Assembly (NCBI GenBank): GCA_019914995.1
Contig: CM034126.1
Coordinates: 10,917,001 to 10,981,000, forward strand
DNA from: Acanthochlamys bracteata
Lineage: Eukaryota > Streptophyta > Magnoliopsida > Pandanales > Velloziaceae
Direction of reading: 5' to 3'
Length of the DNA stretch: 64,000 bases
Shown in pieces: positions 51,168-61,645 of the stretch; the first letter of the stretch is position 1; each line of letters opens with the position of its first letter. The notes beneath the pieces were generated by a model. It did no database searches. It had not been told where the DNA came from and saw only the letters and a program-made list of their open reading frames with translations. A program made the translations under genes and the position numbers.

Positions 51168-54100
51168 ATGTCTTACGATCCCAAAGACGATGTAGATCGG
51201 CTCTTCGCCTGCTTTAAGTGCGGTGTGTCAACTCCGGGTACGGGAAAAATTTTCACAAATATTACTGCAATTTTAGTGTTAGAATATTTAGGACTGCCCT
51301 TAACCTTTCTAGTATTTACCGTGGGTTGTGCTGTGAACTGCAGAATCGGCATTGAAGGAGAAGAAACAGCAGTTGAAGAAGACTGGAAGATCGAGTTTTG
51401 AACCCGGGACTTCTAGTGGGAAAGTGGGAGATGAATCTACAGAACAGCAAAAGGTATTTTTATGGTTCCTCTTTTTCATCACGCTAAAACTGCTAGAAAT
51501 GAATTTTTTATTCCGGGGTTAATTTGAGCACTAATGTCGGTTAAAAGACTACAGTTTTTTGTACAGTTGGAATGCTTTTTAATTAATTTCTGGAGGGTTT
51601 ATATTCTGTTCAGATATTTTTTCATGCTATTGTTTTTCAATAGTCATCTGCATTTGTTGCATCAAGAAGCGTATGCAACTCCTTTAGAAGTTTGTGTTTG
51701 CTATGTATACAGTAGAAGCTCTTGTAGTTTATGGCCCTTTACCATTTATTTTGTAGGGCACATAACATAATTTCTAGCTTGTTTATAATCTGTTTGCCTG
51801 GAGTCTTGGTGTTGGATTTAGAGAAAACTTTAATGGACACTAATTCGTTTCATATTTGTACCATTTCGTCTAAGACTTCTACTTCATATTTCTGAAATTC
51901 ATTTTATGAATCAAGTTACTTGCCACTTAGGTTAAGGTCTTCTACTTATATATTTTTTTGTATTCATATTAACAAAATATACTTTCCGCAGTTGGCTTCT
52001 TCAACTTCAACTGTCATGAAAATTACAAGTGGTAAACAAATATCTCCTGTTATCTTTTATGGTTCTCCTCATGGTGCTCCAGTTAAACGACCAACACAGC
52101 TGTTGCGTTTGTTACGTGAAATCCGGCTTGAGCTCAGAGAAGAAAAGGATTTGTTTTCAAGGTATTATTTGTAGACTAGTTTCTATCATTGTTTATGTGT
52201 TAGCGCCTTTAGAAGTACACTAGTTGTTCTCTCTTTTTCTAAACTTTCTAAAAATGCGGTTAGGAGGGAAGTCTGGGCCACTTTTCCTAAACAAGAAGAA
52301 GCTTTCAGGTTCGCTAAGTCGCACACTTATGTCAATGTCTTCAGCTATCAAGATCATTGGAATGGGCAAAGAAGGTTTTTGGCCTCTACTTATGAGGAAT
52401 TTTGGAGAAGGTTGTCTACTTTCACGATTAGATTTGGTTGTTGCTGTTACAGCATACCTTTATCTTTCTGGGGTCTATCCAGTGCTTTACAAAAATGGGC
52501 ATTGAAGCACATAATAGGAAGATGATTCATGAATGTCTTAGTGCTATCTCCATCATATCAATGAAGCTTGAATCTTCTCATCTGACAAGAATGTGTTTAC
52601 TCTCAGATACATAAGCATGGATCCCAAAATACGCCATCACTATGAAGTTATTAAAGAGGTGATCTTTGTGTTTAATAATTTGCTAAGACTGTTAATTTTG
52701 TGATTTTTTATTTTAGAATCTAATACAAAGGTTCCTGTACCCGACCAGACATAGTTGCATGAAGCCCAAGTAAAAGTCCTTATTTACGGATATCAACTCA
52801 GATATGTTTCATTATCATCTAAATTGCACGAGCTTCGTTCATGTTGAAACAGGGATTTACCTGATGTTAATATTGTCAAGAAGGTTTTCTAATAATTCAA
52901 CTTCTTCATATTTGATGGAACCACAACCATAATTATTGAATAGGATATTGATAACTTTAGTTAATATAATTAGACGTTATCTTTTTAGCTACGTTGCAGA
53001 GAGTATTATTTGCACTATCTTATTTTTTGCGAACCAGTAGAACATGGCTTATCTGTATAACGCTATATAGCATTATTCTCTGAAGTGATTGCACCAAGAA
53101 TTTTTTGTGGTACTTTTAATAATGTTATGTATAACATTTACATTTATGCTCTTGAATCATATATTATCTCTGATGCTGATTTTTGTTACTAGTTATTTAT
53201 ATTTGTGAATGTCTACTAGTTGAAGCAAGATAATGTCAGCCATGAGTCCTTGCTTCTAAGTTGAAGTCTAGTTACCATTTATGTCTACTATCAATATATA
53301 AGTGGTGTTGTGGGCCATGTGCATTCTCATTCTCTTAGAGTCATAATAATCTATGGCATTGTTCTGGAGGTTGCTGGTTTTGGAGACATGATGCTGTCTC
53401 TTTGGAGTCCCAATCCCAAATGCATTAAGTAATGCGTTCATAACCATAAACAATGTTCCGACTAATTTTAATGCTAAATCAAGCCTCTCTGTAACTTCAT
53501 GGCTATTGAATGTCACTCTGCTGTAACTTCTCATCTGCGATACCCTTGTTCACTATGAGAAAAAATTATTACTGTTCTGAAATTTATTTTTGTGCTACAG
53601 GTAGTTGATACTTTTCGTTCTTCTTCTATCCATCTTTAAATCTCTAGAAATGGTGCGCTATGTAGTATTTTGGTATATGTGCAAGTGATGTTGGCCATAA
53701 TTCATTTTCTGTAGTTTCTCATGTATAAAAGTCATTGGAATCTGTTCATTTCCAGCCATCTTAAACTCACAATTCAACTCTATGCAGGGGTCTCCGTGCC
53801 ACTTGTACTTTGATCTGGAATTTGATAAGAAAGTCAATACTGGCAGGAATGTTGATGAAATGGTTGACATTCTGATATCATTCATATTTTCTGGCTTGCA
53901 TGACAAGTATTCAATTCAAGGAAAAGAAGAATGGATTGTAGAACTTGACTCTTCCACTGAAGGTATAGCCGATTACATTCTCTCATTGCATCCTGCAGAT
54001 TCTCGGTTTTTTGGAAAATTTTGCCTCTGGATCAGGCCCTTAATATTATAAAAAGAAAGAGCAGCATAGCCAACTATCCAACTATCAAAATTGTCGGGCT

Positions 54101-57100
54101 TTCTTTAATTGGCCTTATATTTAGTCTTTGCTATTTCCCTAAGTCTTGTTTTTACTTGAAATGTCATACATGTGATCTATATCCAATTATGTATCTTAAA
54201 GCATTTTGAGTGATGGGTCACTCCTCTTATGGAACTCTTTTGTGCTTTTACATGAGTATCATTGCTGATTGGTCCACCTTATCTATAGCTGTTTATTATC
54301 CAACAAAGTTATTAAGAGCAATTTATGCAATGGGTTGGTTTGGAGGTTGTGTATTAAGCATGCAAGCAAAACAGATATCATGGTTGGCAATTGTGCAAAA
54401 GGTTACAGTTAGGGGCAAGTTTGTGTAGGATACCCTTCATTGGAAGGCATTCTGTGCCTTAAGTTAATGAAATCTTATTTGGGTGTTGAAGATTGCGGTG
54501 GATGTAGAACTGATGCACATTTTATCCTTTACTTATACTGGGTCGCATATCATCGCTGATAAGTTTATCCTTTATACTTCAAACCTTTTAGCACTTTACA
54601 ATTAATGTATGCTTTAAATGTTTAAGCATATTATCTTCTCATGATACAAGTCAAAATATTTGCTGAATACTTGACATAAGTTTTATTTAGTGTGAATCCT
54701 CTTATTTAGTATAAGCATCAATTTTTCTACAATGCTGCAAGCCTTTCTGTCAAGTGCAAATAATTTTGTGACTTTTTCAATTAAATTCTTAAAGTAAAAG
54801 AGACGTTGAGCTGTTGATTTCTTGTAGTGAAATTTTCGCGTCATTTGGTCATTCGAATACCAAAGATTGCATTCAAGGATAATTTACATGCTGGTGCATT
54901 TGTAACTGAGGTACGCTTATCTGAGATTTCGAGTAATTTGTTCCTCTGTCAGCTGCTACTCACATTTTTCTTTGCATTTTATTTCCACCATGTCTCTTAT
55001 GCCTATGTTGGATTGCATTACGGAGAATTATGTACGTCTCAGAGCTTGGACACTCCACGTGATCGTACTACTACCAACCAATATCCTTATGTGTTTTGTG
55101 TTTAAGCCGGAAACGTATTAGTATTGGAAGTTTTGAATCTCTAGATTAATGATGTTTATTAGCTCTATACTAATTAGGAGTCCTCTCTGGCAAAATTCCA
55201 TCCTTTGTTGGTCCTTTAGTGTAAAGGACTGTGCTTCAACAAGTACAGTAGTTTCAGCAATTTCATTTGAACATAGAATTGAGCTCAAGATCTTGAGCAA
55301 CCACTCTTAAATGACATAAATGACGCATTATTCTGGAAAAGCATTCTGAACCTACAGATACTGTTGAACTAGAGATGCATTTTTTGATTGTGAGAGAATT
55401 AAGTAGTATGTCATGTTTCTTAATGGTAATTCTTATTGCATTTTCTTCTTGGGGAGATGACATATAAATGGTTTCTACAGTAATATGTTTGTTTCCTTCC
55501 TGTTTGCTATTTTTGTAATCTAATAAGTGAAATAATGTGATTTCTACATGATCGTTTTCTTTATATAGGTGTGTAAAAGCATTGCTGATTCACATGGGAA
55601 AGTTCCCAGACTTGAGAAATTATATGTCAAAAAAGACCCTGATGACCCAGAACAACTTTTTATGGATACTGCTGTGTATTCTCGAAATCGTTGTTTTCGC
55701 CTAGTATTCTCATCTAAGTCTGGCAAGAGCTCTTTTCTTCTGCCGACTGGACGTTTCAAATGTAAGGATCTGGTATGCACTTTGTTTCATATATTTTCCT
55801 TTGTGTTTATTTTATCAGCTAGATTTTTATCAATTTATCACTGGTTTCTTTATTTTGAAATATATCCATGATGTTTATTTCATTATGCTAACCTTGCATA
55901 CGGTCTGTATATATAATGATTAAGTTTGCTTAAATTATCTTTTCTGTCGATATCTTTTGGGTAGTTGACTGTTCGTGGAAATGGATATTCTAAGAATATA
56001 GTTGTTGTAAATATTTAATCAATTGATTATTGAAGTTGGTGCAGAATCAGCAGCAAGTGTTTATGGATTCACTAATCTGCAGAATGGATATGGATTGTGA
56101 GAAGCTTTTGACATGCAAAGTTGATTTAGATTGTCAAAAGACCCTTTGTTTTGATACTGAGGTTTGTTCATTTTTAAAACTTCATGAGACAATACCCTGT
56201 ACAGATAAGAATGCACTTTTGCATACAAACTACATCACACTCTTGTGCCTGTACATATCTATGTGTATATGCATGTTCTGTACCTTGAGGTTGTTTATGT
56301 ATACTTGGATAGAAGTTTATGCTTGTATGTGCATTCAGTTGTAAATGTGAGTATTTATTTTTTTATAGAAATATAATTGCTTATCATAGATAATGATACA
56401 TAAACATATATATAGGCTCTCACCATTTAACAGTGAGTTAGTAATTAAAATTTTTGAACTAATAAAAACAAAAGTAACTTATGTGTATAATTTTTGTGGT
56501 CTTCTTAGCCCCACCTGTTTCTATTTCTAACCTTGCTAGCTAATGTTTTTTGAAGATTTCTGTCTAGTTTTCTTTCTTATTAGTTTCTTAGTTTTCTTGA
56601 TAGGTTCACAAGGGGAATCATAGTGTGTTCCTTGATGTCACTTCATGTCACCAAGACAATGACTTACGGAACACGTACTGTTTGGGGAAATCACCATTTC
56701 CAGCTTTGGATGTGTTCATTGAGTCTATTGCTTCCAATGGCAATACTCCAGGTGGTAAACTTTGTCATGGTCTTTCTACATTTTACAGAAGAACTATTGT
56801 TATCATTTGTTGCTTAATGTTATTTAAGTTTTCCATGAGAATATTTGTTGGATGTAGCCGACCCACCGCTCAGTGAGATGAGGCTTAGTTGTTTGCATGA
56901 AATATTGGTATTCAAAAGGCACCGTAAGTTTTTGCTATGGTATAGATCTCATAGAACCACTAAACAACATTCCTTCTAGATGCGCTCATCGAGTGTAATG
57001 CTTCTAGTGGCAATAATTTGGATGGTACTTAATTGCAGTGTTTGCATTTTTGCTATGGTATAGATCTCAAAGAACCACTAAACAACATTCCTTCTAGATG

Positions 57101-60100
57101 TGCTCATCGAGTGTAATGCTTCTAGTGGCAATAATTTGGATGGTACTTGGTTGCAGTGTTTGCATTTTTCTAGAAAAAGCTAACAAATCATTTGGTGAAT
57201 CACTTTAATTAAAATTTCCCTTTGATTAAATATGTGGAATGCAACTGAAGCTTTCCTATAGTTGTAGATCCTCCAAATGAGAAGAGCAAACTATATTTTA
57301 AGTATCGGTTGTCCTAGAGCAGTTTCTCCCCTCCCCCCAAAGAAAAAAAGACTTACGGAATAATATGACATGGCACTTTCGTGACGTTAGTTTTCAAAAG
57401 ATGACAATGAATGGCTCCTTGGAGACATGCCAGCTTTGTTATTGAATTTTAAAATTTTAATAATTTCTGAACTCTATTTTCCTTCTCTGGTTTCCTATTA
57501 TCACCTAGTATGTATGTTATAATTAGTAGAGGATTCCTCTACTTTGCAATGATTTACATTAGATGAGAGAGCTGACTTATTGTAATAGCCATATGTAGAT
57601 GGATTCAAGTGTCTATGTTTCTAATCTCTTGCTTATATGCTACTGGGAGATATCTTCACTTTGATTTCAATCATTTTGTTGATGATGTGGACGTTTTATG
57701 ATTTAGTTGCTTCTATATATGTCATCATATCGGTTGATGTCTTTTTCTTGACATCAATTTGATTCCATAGTCTCAAATTCTTTACTGATAAGGTTGATTG
57801 TAACCTCTGTCAGGAAAAATTCGAAGCTGGTATTGGTTCTCTGCTTATGGTTTGATAGTCTACAATATGTTAAGAAATAGATATTGTGAGCGGATTGGAA
57901 GAGAACATAAAAGCAATCATGGTATGACACAAGATATTCTTCTGTTGTTTGTCTTCTTCCTATTACAACCTTGGCCTTTAAGGTGTAGAAGTGTCATGTT
58001 GTTTAAATTGCATTTACAAATGTTTGATGTTATATGATAAGCATATAAGCCTAGAGATTTAAAAATTATGCAGTAGTTGCTTTGAACATCAAACATCTTG
58101 GTTAGATTTGCTTTTTAAATTTGCTTTCTTTCATATGTGGCTGTGAATTATTTCCTTTTATGGTGTTAATGAAGTACAGTTGCTTGATTGTGGCTAAACA
58201 TGATTGTTGTCAAATATTTCTGTTCTTGCTGTTTCTTAGTTGATTTTATATGTGACTCCTGCATCTACCTGATCAAGTAAAAAACTCATAGTAGTATCAA
58301 AACAAATCAAGAGAAAGATCTTAGCTAGCAAGGCACCTCAACTGAAAGTACATTCTAAATCATGCTAGTTACTTCTTATTATTTAGTAGTATACAGTTGT
58401 TATTGGTGGGTAGTGCTTCTTGGTTATTGCTCTTTGTAGCAATATTCACTAGTATCATATCAGTTAAAAAACTGTGTATGTAGAAAAATAGGAGGGTTGG
58501 GATTAGGCTGGCAGCCGCCTGTTAATTCTATCAAAGTTTATGATATGGATCTTTGCAGATCTATGTAGCTGAACCAACATGGTGGGATAAGGCTTGGCTC
58601 GAGAAGAAAAGAGATCGTGTGAGTTAAGAAGTTTCTTTTATCCAGCATGCTTTCACGCCTCACGTTGTATGTGTCTGCCTTGTTGAAAAGGTTTTGTAAT
58701 CCTAGTATTAATATTTCACTCACGAAATCCTATCATGAAATCTATTGAATGATGGAAAAAGTTGTAGGTCGCAATACATATTTAGTACACGAAAATGTCC
58801 ATGGAAATTTTAATACCACCAACCCTTCAATCAATAAATGGACACCCTGGTATGCAGTCAATTGTTATCATGTCTGTATGCTTTTGTGTTAATAGGTATT
58901 TTTTTCTAAGGGCAATGCATGCTTTTTTTCAAGAACTTGGTAACCTAAAAGCTATACTTTACTACATTCATAGTTTCTTTTGTGATCATCTCTTTGTTTC
59001 CGTGGAAGTACTTGGAAATACATCATTTTGGTTGACTTGGTAACCAGTTTTATCATGATGGCTCTCTTGCATCTTTACCAGTGATGTACATTGTTGATTT
59101 CTGGAGGGCTGGTTATTACCAGAAATGTTATGATCCAGACTGTAAAGGTAATGGCCAAAACGGTCATTTGGTAGCTTTTAATATTTGAAAATTTATTTAA
59201 GTCCAATTGCTAAAATGAAAATAGGTCATGGTATGTGATGAACCTGTGACCGTTTTAACAGGCTATCGCTCTCCTTTGCGACCTTTGCCATTGGATATTG
59301 TTCCAGATAATGTAGAAATTTGCTCATCAATGCATATAGGAAAATGCAAAGATGTTAGCATCACTTTTGATGTTCAACATGATGAAGATGCGCGAAACTG
59401 TTCCCCTGAAGTGAATGGTTATGCTACTGATAGCTGCAAGAAGGATAGGAGCTGGTGGGAGGAAGTCGTCCGGTATGCTGATGGCATTGAGAACATTAGA
59501 GTGGCACATGATTTCAGTGAATTGGTTGGTGCATATGTCTTTATTCTTTGTGTTATTCATTCTTTTAGTCATGCAGGTTCTCCTCTTGCGAGTTATTCTG
59601 TGGACATTCATGCTTCCTTGCTATGGTTAACTAGTCTCCTTTGAATATTACTTACGCAGAATTCTTGCATGGTTTGAACTATCATACCTCTCGTCCAGTT
59701 TAGTTTCTAGGGACTGTTATTTATGACATTTTTCTTAGGATCACTCATTCTAGTTATATGTTAGGACTGTATTTATTCATCTTCTAACTATTTAATTATC
59801 AGCTTTACACCTAAATTGTTTTTTATTTTAAATTTTGTGTTCCCTAACAGAAGGCATCTAGTCATTCATCATTGTTGAATCCAGGGCAAACCCTGTTGTT
59901 TAAATGTAGTGCTTTAACTTTTAGGGATTGTTTACAACACCATCTTGGATTCACTTAAAAATCTATAAGCTGCCTATTTTGGTAGCTTAGCTTTAAAACA
60001 CCATGGTTTTTATCTTTGATAATCTTTTGGAAATTGACCTTTGTTGGCATATATCTGTTGATTTGGGCTCTGGTACATGGTACTGCATGGAATTTCCTTA

Positions 60101-60543
60101 AGAGCTTTGCGCAGATTATAGCAGATGTAGGTGATTTTGACTTCCAAGTACCTTTCCGGATTTAGGTCATATTGCAAAGAATGAAGCAGAGAAAACAAGA
60201 AAGCTTGGTATGCTAGCGATCACCTACACCTATGGTAGCAATTGTTTTTATAGTTTCAATCAGGTAGAAGAACTTATTTTCTCAAGCTTAAAAGAATGGT
60301 GTGATTTATTCTTTTTAGCCTAGCAATATTTATTTCTAGTCTACACTTTGCAGTGTAAGGTATTATCCCTTCATATCATGAGTTCTTCTTTCCTGTTTTC
60401 TGGAAGGTATTCCATTTCCTGTGTGTAGTTTTTCTCTTTCTTCACTTAGTTGTTTCTTGCAGGATGGGGATATAGCAGAAGAGTGTGAATGGTGGCTGGA
60501 TGCGGAAAAAGTTATATCTCAACTTGAAAAACAGAACAATTGA
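51168..60543 (+). CDS. PRIMPOL: PrimPol, DNA-directed primase/polymerase, 14 exons
   Basis: This encodes a 597-residue archaeo-eukaryotic primase-type polymerase that can restart replication past lesions. Exons: 51168-51237, 51344-51453, 51992-52161, 52264-52410, 52607-52658, 53788-53962, 54828-54910, 55569-55772, 56045-56161, 56604-56751, 57814-57921, 59082-59147, 59262-59524, 60463-60543; sum 1,794 nt, frame intact. Catalytic motifs: HLYFDLEFD (DxE metal ligands), VKFSRHLVIRI (SxH) and YSRNRCFRLVFSSKSGK. The C-terminal zinc knuckle is CERIGREH followed by QKCYDPDC, with Cys-His-Cys-Cys as in human PrimPol. The plant-type N-terminus has LFACFKCGVSTPESA. The end is acidic and Trp-rich (ECEWWLDAEKV), possibly for RPA contact. 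An in-frame ATG at 51057 would add 37 residues (MLHHHEYTLSLPARS...); I prefer 51168 because relatives start close to DDVDRLF. Confidence 0.9.
56930..57168 (+). repeat. Two 118-bp tandem units in PrimPol intron 10, similar to exon 10
   Basis: The unit tttttgctatggtatagatc... occurs twice with period 118 and few differences. Its core (about 56966-57033 and 57084-57151) resembles the 3' part of exon 10: exon gatgtgttcattgagtctat versus repeat gatgtgctcatcgagtgtaa, then gcttccaatggcaata versus gcttctagtggcaata, followed in each by a GT. These look like decayed duplicates of the exon end. Confidence 0.7.
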
Positions 60544-61645
60544 TGATGTAATCGGGTACACAACGTATGTAGTTAATATAGTTCCTTGGAAATGGTAGTC
60601 TTGGTCTGGACTCCTGTTGATCTCATTTGCTACTACCTGCTGGTTTATCACATAAAAATATATCAGAAAATTCAGCAGTGCAGCTGATTGGAAGGCTCAC
60701 AAGCATTTGGAACGTACTTAACTAGCTATGCCATTCAGCTCCAAGTGCATTCTGTAATGACTACATAGATAAGTTATGTCAACTCTATTGAAGTTTCTGT
60801 ACTAGTGAGTGCATGAAGCAGATTAATGTATGAAATTTCTAAGAAAAGATCTCAAAATGATATGTACGATCTTGTAAGAGCAAAGGGAGTTGACAATGTA
60901 AAGCTGCAATAAGTTGTTGCATGTTGTGAATTTCTCGTAGGTACAAACTCTCTTTAGTTCAAGAAGGACGTAAACCGCCACAAAATGTTTTTACCAGATA
61001 TTTAATGACACATTAGTTACTTGATAAAACATGGGCAGCTAAGGAAAACTATAAATAGAGGCATTGTGGGAGAAGATCGAATTCGGCTTTGCGCTCGGGG
61101 CAATGAAGCAACTAATGAGGTAATAACCGAGGTGTGTCTTCTGTTGCTGTTGCCGGTTGAAAAGTAATAAATGCAATAAATTTTTCGTCCCTCTCGGGGC
61201 ATTGAGAATTTTTTTGAAGTAGCGTTATTTTGGTAGACTAACCCGTCTGGGAGGGAGTTTCACTTAATTTCAATAATTTTATTTTTAATAAATTTTTTAT
61301 AATATTTTAAAATTTTTATTTAAAAAAATTTATATAGTAAAATTTTATTATTATTATTTTAAAATAAAATTTATTTTTTGAAAATAAATTAAAATTTTTT
61401 TTATTTCAAATGAATTTTTAAACGCGTAGTAAACCTAGAAACCATATATATATGTTAAACTATTATCATTTGCTTAACAAACATTTTGGCTACGGTATGC
61501 TTTATTATCCAGTGGGCACTATCGAGGGAAAAGCATAAGCTAATAAATTTCAGAAGAATTGGTTTTCAAAATCATTTCAAAAACATCGCCTTAGTTTGCA
61601 TCAAAGCTTTTGTCTGGCTTTGGAAGTTTCATGCAACCTTTATCT
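60544..61645. other. PrimPol 3' flank and AT-rich repeat
   Basis: The first 400 bases or so are the probable PrimPol 3'UTR and terminator region. Bases 61235-61435 form an AT-rich MITE-like block of A/T runs, ending near an aaacgcg motif like other small elements here. Nothing coding was recognised. Confidence 0.45.
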
